Position numbers and translations under genes: made by a program. From Diaphorobacter ruginosibacter (lineage in GTDB: Bacteria > Pseudomonadota > Gammaproteobacteria > Burkholderiales > Burkholderiaceae_C), in the NCBI RefSeq assembly GCF_014395975.1, contig NZ_CP060714.1:992001-1056000 (forward strand): a stretch of 64,000 nucleotides of DNA, in the 5' to 3' direction. This document shows positions 1 through 9,646 of the stretch, piece after piece. The notes under the pieces are model-generated. The model saw only the letters and a program-made list of their open reading frames with translations. It was not told where the DNA came from and searched no databases. Position 1 is the first letter of the stretch. Every line of letters starts with the position of its first letter.

Positions 1-145
1 GACGTTTGTCGCCGTGCTGCAGGGCTATGTGGCCAAGCCGACGCCTGAAGGCGTGTCGCGTGCCACCACGCGCACCGTCGTGATTGCATCGCTGTCCGTG
101 CTGGGGCTGGACTTCCTGCTCACGGCGCTGATGTTCAGCATCTGA
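1..145 (+). CDS. mlaE: MlaE permease, C-terminal fragment (5' end outside window)
   Basis: The last 47 codons of an inner-membrane permease are present, reading from base 2 to a TGA at 143-145. The residues GYVAKPTPEGVSRATTRTVV followed by a hydrophobic helix and LTALMF are typical of the MlaE C-terminus. MlaE forms the membrane core of the MlaFEDB complex, which moves phospholipids between the inner membrane and the periplasmic carrier MlaC. The mlaD gene follows after 83 bases, as expected. The rest of the gene, and presumably mlaF, lie upstream of the window. Confidence 0.85.
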   Translation, partial: TFVAVLQGYVAKPTPEGVSRATTRTVVIASLSVLGLDFLLTALMFSI

Positions 146-228
146 CGGAGCGGGCGGCAATGGATTCGAATCGAACGGTTGAGAGCGAAGAGACTGGTAT
201 CTCGGGATTACGGAGAAAGTAGCAAACC

Positions 229-717
229 ATGCAGCAATCCAAGAATGATGTCTGGGTCGGCCTGTTCGTGCTGTTGGGCGCGGCCGCGCTCGTATTCCTT
301 GCACTGCAGTCCGCCAACCTGCTGAGCCTGAACTGGAAGTCGGGCTACAACGTGACGGCGCGCTTCGACAATATCGGCGGCCTCAAGCCCAAGGCGGCGG
401 TGCGCAGCGCCGGCGTGGTGGTGGGGCGCGTGCAGTCGATCGGCTTCAACGACGAGACGTTCCAGGCCAACGTGCACCTGGAGCTCGACAAGCAATACAA
501 GTTTCCCAAGGACAGCTCCCTGAAGATCCTCACCAGCGGTCTGCTGGGCGATCAGTACATCGGAATCGAAGCCGGCGCTGACGAGGCAAATCTGGCGGAA
601 GGTGACACAATCACATCCACCCAATCGGCCGTGGTACTGGAAAACCTGATTGGCCAGTTCCTCTACAACAAGGCGGAAGAGGGTGGCAGTACCGGTGGAT
701 CCGGCGGTAAAAAATGA
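229..717 (+). CDS. mlaD: MlaD, MCE-domain lipid transport protein
   Basis: The 162-residue protein has an N-terminal membrane anchor (about residues 9-28), then one MCE domain containing FDNIGGLKPKAAVRSAGVVVG and a later SGLLGDQYIGIE segment. The tail is low complexity, rich in Gly and Ser. In known systems MlaD forms a periplasmic hexameric ring on MlaFEB that binds phospholipid and exchanges it with MlaC. The ATG of mlaA overlaps its stop codon, so the two genes are translationally coupled. Length and architecture are normal for the family. Confidence 0.93.
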   Translation: MQQSKNDVWVGLFVLLGAAALVFLALQSANLLSLNWKSGYNVTARFDNIGGLKPKAAVRSAGVVVGRVQSIGFNDETFQANVHLELDKQYKFPKDSSLKILTSGLLGDQYIGIEAGADEANLAEGDTITSTQSAVVLENLIGQFLYNKAEEGGSTGGSGGKK

Positions 718-1469
718 CCCATCAAACCAAATATTCCAAAGTCATCGTTGCACGTGGCGCAGCCGCGATGCTGGGCCTTGCCCTGCTCGCCGGATGTGCA
801 ACCGGCCCCCACTCCAATCCGGATGATCCGCTCGAGCCATTCAATCGCAGCATGTACTCGTTCAATGACGGGCTGGACAAGGCGGTGCTCAAGCCCGTGG
901 CGACGGCCTACCAGGACGTCACACCGAAGCCGGTGCGCACGGGTGTGAGCAACTTCTTTGCCAACCTGACCGACGTCTGGTCGTTCGTCAACAACCTGCT
1001 GCAGGGTCGCGGTGCCGATGCGCTCGACACCATGGTCCGTGTCAACGTCAACACGATCTTCGGTCTCGGCGGTTTGCTCGACATCGCCAGCGAGATGGGT
1101 GTGCAGCGCCACAAGCAGGACTTCGGCCTCACGCTGGGGCACTGGGGCGTGGAGACCGGGCCGTATCTGGTGCTGCCTCTGCTGGGCCCCTCCACCGTGC
1201 GTGATGCGGCCGCGTTGCCCGTGGACTATCTGGGCGATCCGCTGAGCTCCATCAACGATGTGGGTGCCCGCAACTCCCTGTACGGCCTGAAGGTCCTGGA
1301 AAAGCGCGAGTCGCTGCTCAATGCAGGCGACGTGCTCGAGGCTGCTGCCCTGGACCGCTACTCGTTCACGCGTGACGTCTATCTGCAGGTCCGGAGCCAG
1401 CGCATCACACCCAAGAAGGGACAGGCGCAGGATGACGACGATGCAGGCAAGCTGCCCGAGGACTATTGA
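714..1469 (+). CDS. mlaA: MlaA (VacJ) outer-membrane lipoprotein
   Basis: The 251-residue protein begins with a lipoprotein signal ending in LALLAGC, with the lipidated Cys at residue 28. It then shows the VacJ hallmarks DPLEPFNRSMYSFND, a long helical middle, and the GLGGLLDIASEMG and FGLTLGHWGV segments. MlaA extracts mislocalised phospholipids from the outer leaflet of the outer membrane and hands them to MlaC. In E. coli vacJ is separate from the mlaFEDCB operon; here it sits between mlaD and mlaC, an arrangement common in betaproteobacteria. The charged C-terminal tail (DDDDAGKLPEDY) is variable in the family. Confidence 0.93.
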   Translation: MTHQTKYSKVIVARGAAAMLGLALLAGCATGPHSNPDDPLEPFNRSMYSFNDGLDKAVLKPVATAYQDVTPKPVRTGVSNFFANLTDVWSFVNNLLQGRGADALDTMVRVNVNTIFGLGGLLDIASEMGVQRHKQDFGLTLGHWGVETGPYLVLPLLGPSTVRDAAALPVDYLGDPLSSINDVGARNSLYGLKVLEKRESLLNAGDVLEAAALDRYSFTRDVYLQVRSQRITPKKGQAQDDDDAGKLPEDY

Positions 1470-1682
1470 GTACCCGTATTGATCCCTGCACCGACGCTGG
1501 TTGTCGGCCAGTTCCGAGGCCGGGTCGCGGTGTTGCATTTGCTTTCATGACGCTACCGGCCAGACGTATGGAACGGCCGGTGATCTGCTCACAATAGCGC
1601 GCGTGCTTGAACGCGTATTGGTGCGTATGTTGCCAATCACATACATTCAGGTTTGTATGTGACAAGAAGAAGGAATCCCAAG

Positions 1683-2321
1683 ATGCTGATGAATCGACGC
1701 CTTTTCACCCAATCCGCCGCGGCAGTTGTGTCGCTTGCGTTGCTGTCGTCCCCGAGCGCATGGGCTGCGGGCGAGGCTCCGGATGACATGATCAAGCGCC
1801 TGTCCAACGAAGTGCTGGACACCATCCGCAACGATCCGTCCATCAAGTCTGGCGACGTGGACAAGATCATGGTGCTGGTCGACCGCATGCTGATGCCGCA
1901 CGTGAACTTCCGCCGCATGACCGCCGCTGCTGTCGGCCCGGGCTGGCGCAAGGCTACGCCCGAGCAGCAGAAGCGCCTGCAGGACGAATTCAAGATTTTG
2001 TTGGTGCGCACTTACTCTGGTGCCCTGAGCCAGGTGACCAATCAGTCCGTCGAGGTCAAGCCGATGCGTGCAGCGGCAGGGGACAAGGACGTGCTGGTAC
2101 GCACGGAAGTGCGTGGCAAGGGCGATCCGGTGCAGGTCGACTACCGCCTCGAGCAGGACGGCAACAGCTGGAAGATCTACAACCTGAACGTGCTGGGCGT
2201 CTGGATCGTCGATACCTACCGCACGCAGTTCGCGCAGGAAGTGAATGCCAAGGGCATCGACGGCCTGATCGACACGCTGGTGGCACGCAACAAGGCCAAT
2301 GCAGCCAGCGCGGCGAAGTAA
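1683..2321 (+). CDS. mlaC: MlaC periplasmic phospholipid carrier
   Basis: The 212-residue protein belongs to the MlaC/Ttg2D family, which ferries phospholipid across the periplasm between MlaA and MlaD. Family features include RMLMPHVNFRRMTAAAVG, a TYSGALSQV-like segment and the C-terminal LGVWIVDTYRTQFAQ. The ATG at 1683 is preferred over an upstream TTG at 1653 because AGGAA lies eight bases before it; the ATG at 1689 is also possible. The signal peptide starts MLMNRRLFTQ and continues with a hydrophobic run to SAWAA. The RRLF motif resembles a twin-arginine signal. Confidence 0.92.
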   Translation: MLMNRRLFTQSAAAVVSLALLSSPSAWAAGEAPDDMIKRLSNEVLDTIRNDPSIKSGDVDKIMVLVDRMLMPHVNFRRMTAAAVGPGWRKATPEQQKRLQDEFKILLVRTYSGALSQVTNQSVEVKPMRAAAGDKDVLVRTEVRGKGDPVQVDYRLEQDGNSWKIYNLNVLGVWIVDTYRTQFAQEVNAKGIDGLIDTLVARNKANAASAAK

Positions 2322-2327
2322 TCGGCC

Positions 2328-2621
2328 ATGACCTCGCCCGCCGCACCTTCGATGCTGGTGCTTCCGCCCGAGCTCACGCATGCCCAGGCCACGGCGTGTC
2401 TGCGCATGCTCATGCAGGCCCTGCGCGCCCACAAGGAGCAGCAGCTCATCGTGGACGCAGGGCCGCTCAAGGTGTTCGACTCCTCGGCCATCGCCGTCCT
2501 GCTCGAATGCCGCCGGACGGCGCTTGCGTTCGGCAAGTCGTTTGCCGTGAAGGCGCTCCCGCCCGCGCTGCTCAGCCTGGCCGGCCTCTACGGCGTTCAG
2601 GAACTGCTGCCGGCCGACTGA
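2328..2621 (+). CDS. mlaB: MlaB, STAS-domain protein
   Basis: This 97-residue protein is a single STAS domain. The segment VFDSSAIAVLLECRR corresponds to the conserved loop and helix of anti-sigma-antagonist-like proteins. In the Mla system MlaB binds the ATPase MlaF in the cytoplasm and supports assembly and activity of the transporter. It starts six bases after mlaC and is the last mla gene here. The assignment rests mainly on context, because STAS domains diverge strongly in sequence. Confidence 0.82.
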   Translation: MTSPAAPSMLVLPPELTHAQATACLRMLMQALRAHKEQQLIVDAGPLKVFDSSAIAVLLECRRTALAFGKSFAVKALPPALLSLAGLYGVQELLPAD

Positions 2622-2703
2622 TCGCCCTGGCGAGCCGTCGGTGCGCGCCTCCCAAAACCTTGCACAGCAGCGCGAGGGCTGCGCGCCTTAAAATGAGCGG
2701 TTC

Positions 2704-3633
2704 ATGTCAGCAGTATCCTTTCAGTCTGTCTCCAAGACCTTCAATACCTCCAAGGGCCTCTTCCAGGCGCTGAACCAGGTCAGCCTGGACATCGAGGAAG
2801 GCGAGTTCTTCGGCCTGCTCGGCCCCAACGGCGCGGGCAAGACCACTCTCATCAGCATCCTGGCGGGGCTGGCGCGTGCCAGCAGCGGCTCGGTGAAGGT
2901 GCTGGGCCGCGACGTGCGGGATGACTACGCCGAGGCGCGCCGCCGCCTGGGCGTGGTGCCGCAGGAACTGGTATTCGACCCGTTCTTCAGCGTGCGCGAG
3001 ACGCTGCGCATCCAGTCCGGCTATTTTGGCGTGAAGAACAACGACGCCTGGATCGACGAGTTGCTGGAGAGCCTGGGGCTGGCCGACAAGGCGCAGTCCA
3101 ACATGCGCCAGCTGTCTGGCGGCATGAAGCGCCGCGTGCTGGTGGCCCAGGCGCTGGTGCACAAGCCCCCGATCATCGTTCTCGACGAGCCCACGGCGGG
3201 GGTGGACGTGGAGTTGCGCCAGACGCTCTGGCACTTCATCGCCCGCCTGAACCGCGAAGGCCATACCGTGCTGCTCACCACCCACTATCTCGAGGAGGCG
3301 GAAGCGCTGTGCAGCCGCGTGGCCATGCTCAAGCACGGCAACATCGTCAAGCTCTCCCCGATGTCGGAGCTGCTCAAGTCCGCATCGGCCAACGTGCTGC
3401 AGTTCAAGACCGATAGCCTGCTGCCGACGGCGATGGCCGAACGCGCGCGTGTCACGGGCCGCATCGTGCAGATTCCCGCACAGGATGCGGGTGACGTCGA
3501 AGGCCTGCTCGCCGGGCTGCGCCAGGGAGGCGTGGTGCTGGAGGATGTGGAGATCCGCCGCGCCGACCTCGAGGATGTCTTCATCCACGTCATGAACGAA
3601 CAGGAACATTCCGGCAAGGGAGTGGCAGCATGA
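2704..3633 (+). CDS. ABC-2 type transporter ATP-binding subunit (YadG-like)
   Basis: The 309-residue ATPase shows Walker A GPNGAGKTT, the signature LSGGMKRR, Walker B IIVLDEPTAG and the switch histidine in LLTTHYLEEAE. The C-terminal 80 residues form an accessory domain, as in YadG/CcmA-type exporter ATPases. It overlaps the permease gene by four bases (ATGA), so the two subunits are probably coupled and form one exporter. The substrate cannot be read from the sequence. It follows the mla genes in the same direction and may share their transcript. Confidence 0.9.
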   Translation: MSAVSFQSVSKTFNTSKGLFQALNQVSLDIEEGEFFGLLGPNGAGKTTLISILAGLARASSGSVKVLGRDVRDDYAEARRRLGVVPQELVFDPFFSVRETLRIQSGYFGVKNNDAWIDELLESLGLADKAQSNMRQLSGGMKRRVLVAQALVHKPPIIVLDEPTAGVDVELRQTLWHFIARLNREGHTVLLTTHYLEEAEALCSRVAMLKHGNIVKLSPMSELLKSASANVLQFKTDSLLPTAMAERARVTGRIVQIPAQDAGDVEGLLAGLRQGGVVLEDVEIRRADLEDVFIHVMNEQEHSGKGVAA

Positions 3634-4385
3634 ACGGCTGGCAGACCCTGCTGAAGAAGGAAGTGCTGCGCTTCTGGAAGGTGGCCTTCCAGACCATTGC
3701 GGCGCCGGTGCTCACCTCCGTGCTGTACCTGCTGGTCTTCGGCCATGTGCTCGAGGGCCGTGTGCTGGTGTATGACCGCATCAGCTACACCGCGTTCATC
3801 ATCCCGGGCCTCGTGATGATGAGCATCCTGCAGAATGCGTTCGCCAACAGCTCGTCGAGCCTCGTGCAGAGCAAGATCATGGGCTCGCTGGTGTTCGTGC
3901 TGCTCACGCCGCTGTCGCACTGGGCATGGTTCAGTGCCTATGTGGGGGCGGCGGTGCTGCGTGGGCTGCTGGTGGGCTTCGGCGTCTTCGTCGTCACGCT
4001 GTTCTTTGCGGTGCCCGACTTCTCTGCGCCGCTGTGGATCATCGTCTTTGCGCTGCTGGGCGCCGCGATCATGGGCACGCTCGGGCTGATTGCGGGCCTG
4101 TGGGCCGACAAGTTCGACCAGATGGCCGCGTTCCAGAACTTCCTGATCATGCCGCTGACCTTCCTCTCCGGCGTGTTCTATTCGATCCATTCGCTGCCGG
4201 GCTTCTGGCAGGGCGTGAGCCACCTGAATCCGTTCTTCTACATGATCGACGGCTTCCGCTATGGCTTCTTCGGGCAGAGCGACGTCTCCCCGTGGACCAG
4301 CTTCGGCATCGTCGCCTGCGCGTGGCTGCTGATCAGTGCGTTCGCCGTGCACCTGCTGCGCATCGGCTACAAGATCCGCAACTGA
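3630..4385 (+). CDS. ABC-2 type transporter permease (YadH-like)
   Basis: The 251-residue integral membrane protein has about six hydrophobic segments and the ABC-2 pattern: a cytoplasmic N-terminal helix (LLKKEVLRFWKV), then IIPGLVMMSILQNAF, and a conserved GVFYSIHSLPGFWQGVSHLN followed by DGFRYGFFG. It is the membrane partner of the ATPase that overlaps its start. YadGH-type exporters are widespread but their cargo is poorly defined. Nothing here identifies it. Confidence 0.9.
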   Translation: MNGWQTLLKKEVLRFWKVAFQTIAAPVLTSVLYLLVFGHVLEGRVLVYDRISYTAFIIPGLVMMSILQNAFANSSSSLVQSKIMGSLVFVLLTPLSHWAWFSAYVGAAVLRGLLVGFGVFVVTLFFAVPDFSAPLWIIVFALLGAAIMGTLGLIAGLWADKFDQMAAFQNFLIMPLTFLSGVFYSIHSLPGFWQGVSHLNPFFYMIDGFRYGFFGQSDVSPWTSFGIVACAWLLISAFAVHLLRIGYKIRN

Positions 4386-4416
4386 TGCCCCTTTTGATAT
4401 TTCGGACCTATCTCAC

Positions 4417-4665
4417 ATGACCGCAGACCAACTCAAGCAACTCATCAGCGCCGGCCTTCCCTGCGAGCACATCGAGCTCGAAGGCGACGGCCGCCATTGG
4501 TTTGCCACGATCGTGTCTGCCGAATTCGAGGGCAAGCGGCTCATCCAGCGCCACCAGCGCGTGTACGCCACGCTGGGCGACCGCATGCAGACCGACGAAG
4601 TGCATGCGCTGTCGATGAAGGTGCACACGCCCGCTGAATGGGCCGCCAAATCTGCCGCGGACTGA
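4417..4665 (+). CDS. ibaG: BolA/IbaG family protein
   Basis: The 82-residue protein is a BolA-type fold. It begins MTADQLKQLISAGLPCEHIE and contains the signature segment RHQRVYATLGDRM followed by the LSMKVHTPAEW tail. BolA and IbaG proteins bind monothiol glutaredoxins and Fe-S clusters, and IbaG has been linked to acid stress. The ibaG (yrbA)-murA order downstream of mla genes is the same as in E. coli, which favours IbaG over BolA itself. The ATG at 4417 gives the normal family length; longer in-frame readings run back into the permease gene. Confidence 0.87.
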   Translation: MTADQLKQLISAGLPCEHIELEGDGRHWFATIVSAEFEGKRLIQRHQRVYATLGDRMQTDEVHALSMKVHTPAEWAAKSAAD

Positions 4666-4788
4666 TCGCCGCGATGCTCCCGCGCTGCGCACCGTGCCTT
4701 CGTGCCTCGCGTGGGTTTTCTTGAATGCGGCGGCAGCCCGCTCATCCGATCGATGGGCCGCTGACCGCCCGGACTTTTTGATTTTCCA

Positions 4789-6149
<1,361 letters not shown>

Positions 6150-6150
<1 letters not shown>

Positions 6151-6797
6151 TGACGATGATTACTCTGGCTCTGTCCAAGGGCCGCATTTTTGATGAGACC
6201 ATGCCCCTGCTGGCCGCCGCCGGCATCGAGGTGCTGGAGGATCCGGAAACCTCGCGCAAGCTGATCCTGCCCACCAACAAGCCGGAGGTGCGCGTGGTGA
6301 TGGTGCGCGCGACCGACGTTCCCACCTATGTGCAGCATGGCGGTGCCGACATCGGCGTGACGGGCAAGGACACGCTCATCGAGCATGGGGGGCAGGGCCT
6401 GTTCCGTCCGCTCGACCTGAAGATCGCCAAGTGCCGCGTGAGCGTGGCCGTGCGCAGCGATTTCGACTACGAGCATGCGGTCACGCAGGGCTCGCGCCTG
6501 AAGGTGGCCACGAAGTACACGGCGATCGCGCGTGAGTTCTTCGCCTCCAAGGGCGTGCACGTGGACCTGATCAAGCTCTACGGCAGCATGGAACTCGCGC
6601 CGCTCACCGGCATGGCCGACGCCATCGTCGACCTGGTTTCCACCGGCAACACGCTCAAGGCCAACAACCTGGTGGAAGTGGAGCGCATCATGGACATCAG
6701 TTCCCACCTCGTCGTGAACCAGGCGGCGCTCAAGCTCAAGCAGGAGCCACTGCGCCACATCATCGACGCATTCGCTTCCGCGATCCGTCAGGACTGA
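6150..6797 (+). CDS. hisG: ATP phosphoribosyltransferase catalytic subunit, short form HisG
   Basis: HisG condenses ATP with PRPP in the first step of histidine synthesis. The 215-residue length and the start TLALSKGRIFDETMPLL identify the short form, which lacks the C-terminal regulatory domain of the roughly 300-residue enzyme and in known cases needs the HisZ subunit. The segment VDLVSTGNTLKANNL is the PRPP-binding region. No hisZ is seen in this window. The start codon overlaps the murA stop (TGATG); the ATG two codons later is an equally good start. Confidence 0.95.
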
Positions 6798-6829
6798 ATT
6801 TTCCCCTTCCCCAAAGAAAGCCGCGCACC

Positions 6830-8152
6830 ATGTCCCTGCAAGCCGCCCCCCTGCGTCTGTCCACCGCTTCGAGCACCTTCGAAGCCGACTTCGCGGCGCG
6901 CCTGCATTGGTCGGCGGACACGGACGCCGAGATCGAGCAGCGCGTGGCCGACATCCTGGCCGATGTGCAAAGGCGCGGCGATGCGGCGGTGCTTGAATAC
7001 ACGGCGCGCTTTGACGGCCTGAACGCGCCCGACCTGTCGGCCCTCGAGCTCAGGCAGGACGAACTCAAGGCCGCGTTCGACAGCCTCAGCGATGCGCAAA
7101 AGCACGCTCTGCAGGCTGCGGCAAGGCGCGTGCGCACCTACCATGAAGCGCAGAAGAAGGCCAACGGCGAGAGCTGGAGCTACCGCGACGAGGATGGCAC
7201 GCTGCTCGGCCAGAAGGTCACGCCGCTGGACCGCGTCGGCATCTATGTGCCCGGCGGAAAGGCCGCCTATCCGTCGAGCGTGCTGATGAATGCCATTCCC
7301 GCGCATGTTGCGGGTGTGGAGGACATCATCATGGTCGTGCCCACACCCCGCGGCGAAAAGAACGCGCTGGTGCTGGCGGCGGCCTATGTGGCAGGCGTGC
7401 ACCGCGCATTCACCGTGGGAGGCGCGCAAGCGGTGGCGGCGCTGGCCTACGGCACGGCAACCATTCCCAAGGTCGACAAGATCACCGGTCCCGGCAATGC
7501 CTACGTGGCCAGCGCCAAGAAGCGCGTGTTCGGGATGGTCGGCATCGACATGATTGCAGGGCCTTCGGAAATCCTGGTGCTGGCCGACGGCAGCACGCCG
7601 CCCGAGTGGGTCGCCATGGATCTGTTCAGCCAGGCCGAACACGACGAGCTCGCGCAATCGATCCTGCTGTGCCCCGATGCCGCCTACATCGACGCGGTGC
7701 AGCGCGAGATCGATCGCCTGCTTCCCGAGATGCCGCGCCAGGAGATCATCGCCAGGAGCCTGAACGGCCGGGGCGCGCTGATCCTTACCAGGGACATGGA
7801 AGAAGCCTGCGCGATCAGCAACCGCATCGCGCCGGAACACCTGGAGGTCTCCAGCCGCGATCCTCACCGCTGGGAGCCGCTGCTCAAGCACGCGGGCGCG
7901 ATCTTTCTGGGCGCCTACACCAGCGAGAGCCTTGGCGACTACTGCGCCGGGCCGAATCACGTGCTGCCCACGAGCGGCACGGCGCGCTTCTCCTCGCCGC
8001 TCGGCGTGTATGACTTCCAGAAGCGCTCCAGCCTCATCGAAGTGAGCGAGGCGGGAGCCCAGGTGTTGGGCAAGATCGCAGCGGAGCTGGCCTATGGAGA
8101 AGGCCTGCAGGGACACGCGCGCGCGGCGGAGATGCGTCTGCTGAAGAAGTGA
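6830..8152 (+). CDS. hisD: Histidinol dehydrogenase HisD
   Basis: HisD carries out the last two oxidations of the pathway, histidinol to histidinal to histidine, using NAD and zinc. The 440-residue protein contains GIYVPGGKAAYPSSVLMNA, the KITGPGNAYVASAK segment, IDMIAGPSEILVLAD, the zinc and catalytic region QAEHDELAQS, and the C-terminal AGPNHVLPTSGTARF. It lies 32 bases after hisG and is probably cotranscribed. Length and motifs are complete. Confidence 0.97.
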   Translation: MSLQAAPLRLSTASSTFEADFAARLHWSADTDAEIEQRVADILADVQRRGDAAVLEYTARFDGLNAPDLSALELRQDELKAAFDSLSDAQKHALQAAARRVRTYHEAQKKANGESWSYRDEDGTLLGQKVTPLDRVGIYVPGGKAAYPSSVLMNAIPAHVAGVEDIIMVVPTPRGEKNALVLAAAYVAGVHRAFTVGGAQAVAALAYGTATIPKVDKITGPGNAYVASAKKRVFGMVGIDMIAGPSEILVLADGSTPPEWVAMDLFSQAEHDELAQSILLCPDAAYIDAVQREIDRLLPEMPRQEIIARSLNGRGALILTRDMEEACAISNRIAPEHLEVSSRDPHRWEPLLKHAGAIFLGAYTSESLGDYCAGPNHVLPTSGTARFSSPLGVYDFQKRSSLIEVSEAGAQVLGKIAAELAYGEGLQGHARAAEMRLLKK

Positions 8153-8333
8153 TGTGTTGGCTTGGGAGCCTCTGCAGCAGCCCGGGCACACAATGTCGGG
8201 CGACTGCAAGAAGCTTGTCCAGATGTTTCTCCGAGTGCGCTCCCTGCTTTTTTTGCGCTGACACTGTGATCCTTGCCCGTTGCACTGCATTGCATCGGGC
8301 TGGCCACAACACAAGCAAGGCAGGAATCACAAC

Positions 8334-9293
8334 ATGTCACGCGCACATCGGGATGGGTTTCGGTTTTCTTTCGTTTCCCTTGCGTCTTCATCCGCATCGG
8401 CTCCTCTCACTCTCAAATCCCTGATTCACTGGCAACGCGGGCTGGCGGCCGGCGTTCTGGTGCTGTTGGCCGGTTGCTCCATGCCGCCCAGGCCGGCCCC
8501 CGTGGCGGAGACGGTGCCAACGGTTGCGGCCGGTCGCGATGCCTACACGCCTGCGCCCAGTTCCACTCCGCCCGTACCTGCCGCGCCCGTTGCTGCACCC
8601 ACACCGGCTGCGTCCACACTCGGCACCCAGTGGGGTGAGGGCCGCGAGTCATCCGTAGAACTTGTGGATGCCACCCGCATCACGCCCGCCAGGCCGCAGG
8701 CATTGAAGACGCTGCATTACACGGACGAAGCCAGCATCCGCAGCGCACTTGGTGCGCGCGCGGACAGACAACTCAATGTGCTGCTCGCCGACGGCAAGGT
8801 CGAGTGGTCGCTGCGCGACGAAAACGACAGGCCCCTGCCCATCTATGGCGCCAGGGGAGAGCAGGGCGCTCACCAGGTCGCGGGCAGCCGTGGCGCGCGC
8901 TATGAGCTGGTCTATGTGAACCGCAGCCAGCGCAGCTACGAAGTGGTTGCCACGGTCGACGGCCTCGACGTGCTGACCGGCCAAAGCGGCAGCCTGCGCA
9001 ACAACGGCTACCTGCTCATGCCGGGGGAGACGTTGCGCATCGAAGGCTTTCGCAAGAGCAGCAACGAGGTGGCAGCATTCCGTTTCTCCGGCAAGGACGG
9101 GGCCTATGCCAGCAACACGCCCGCGGGCAACCCGCGCAACATCGGCGTGATCGGCACGGCGCTGTTCGAGGTGCGTCTGGACAAGGGGACGCAGCCGCCG
9201 TCCGGCGGTCATTCTCGGGGTGACCGGCCCAATGCCTTTCCTGCGGACAAGCCGAGCCCTTCCCCGTATGCACCCGCGCCGCAATACCGCTGA
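8334..9293 (+). CDS. Putative lipoprotein of unknown function
   Basis: The protein is not recognised with a known function. From the ATG at 8334 (GGAA nine bases upstream) it has 319 residues. A hydrophobic stretch ends in LLAGC, with the presumed lipidated Cys at residue 48. A Pro/Ala-rich linker follows (about 50-100), then a folded region of about 180 residues containing YELVYVNRSQRSYEVVATVD, a GYLLMPGETLRIEGFRKS segment and NIGVIGTALFEV. The tail is again rich in Pro, Ser and Gly. The leader before the lipobox is unusually long. The gene lies between hisD and a toxin-antitoxin pair, inside the his locus. Confidence 0.7.
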   Translation: MSRAHRDGFRFSFVSLASSSASAPLTLKSLIHWQRGLAAGVLVLLAGCSMPPRPAPVAETVPTVAAGRDAYTPAPSSTPPVPAAPVAAPTPAASTLGTQWGEGRESSVELVDATRITPARPQALKTLHYTDEASIRSALGARADRQLNVLLADGKVEWSLRDENDRPLPIYGARGEQGAHQVAGSRGARYELVYVNRSQRSYEVVATVDGLDVLTGQSGSLRNNGYLLMPGETLRIEGFRKSSNEVAAFRFSGKDGAYASNTPAGNPRNIGVIGTALFEVRLDKGTQPPSGGHSRGDRPNAFPADKPSPSPYAPAPQYR

Positions 9294-9321
9294 AAGCGGT
9301 TGCTCGTGCTCAGGTGAAATC

Positions 9322-9352
9322 ACACGAATTTCGTGGAACACGAAATTCGTGT
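9322..9352. promoter_or_regulatory. Tandem palindromic operator upstream of the toxin-antitoxin genes
   Basis: Two perfect 13-bp palindromes of the form CACGAA-N-TTCGTG lie at 9323-9335 and 9339-9351, with centres 16 bp apart. Together they form a perfect 14-bp inverted repeat with a 3-bp spacer. The site ends 13 bp before the proposed GTG start of the antitoxin. Ribbon-helix-helix antitoxins usually bind such paired half-sites to repress their own operon, so this is very probably the autoregulatory operator. Confidence 0.8.
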
Positions 9353-9364
9353 AAACTGCATGCT

Positions 9365-9646
9365 GTGAAAAACCTGACCATCACCGTCGAGGATGATGTG
9401 CTCGAATGGGCACGCATCGAAGCTGCGAGGCGCGGCACCAGCGTTTCGCGCATGGTGGGTGATTTCATGGCCGAGATGCAGCGGCGCGAGGACGCCTACG
9501 AGCGCGCCTATCTGGCCTGGCGCACGGACGAGCGCAACTGGCGGGCGCCTGACAGCGTCGCCGCCCCCCGTGCGACAAGCCTGCAGCGCACGGCTGCATC
9601 CGCGACGAGGAAGCCCGCGGCCAAAGGAAAGCTCGCCGCGCCATGA
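9365..9646 (+). CDS. VapB-type antitoxin (ribbon-helix-helix)
   Basis: Starting at the GTG at 9365 the protein has 93 residues. The N-terminal MKNLTITVEDDVLEWARIEA, followed by a helix with TSVSRMVGDFM, fits a ribbon-helix-helix DNA-binding fold. The C-terminal half is charged and low in order, as expected for the toxin-neutralising part of an antitoxin. An in-frame reading can be extended to 9314, but that would run through the operator. The gene overlaps the toxin gene by four bases (ATGA). Confidence 0.78.
   Translation: MKNLTITVEDDVLEWARIEAARRGTSVSRMVGDFMAEMQRREDAYERAYLAWRTDERNWRAPDSVAAPRATSLQRTAASATRKPAAKGKLAAP

Noticed and set aside
6788..8314. Open frame of about 508 codons antisense to hisD
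   Set aside because: hisD is complete with all motifs. The antisense product has no recognisable domain or start signal.
9314..9364. N-terminal extension of the antitoxin from 9314
   Set aside because: It would translate through the palindromic operator. The GTG at 9365 starts with the conserved MKNLTITV-type N-terminus.
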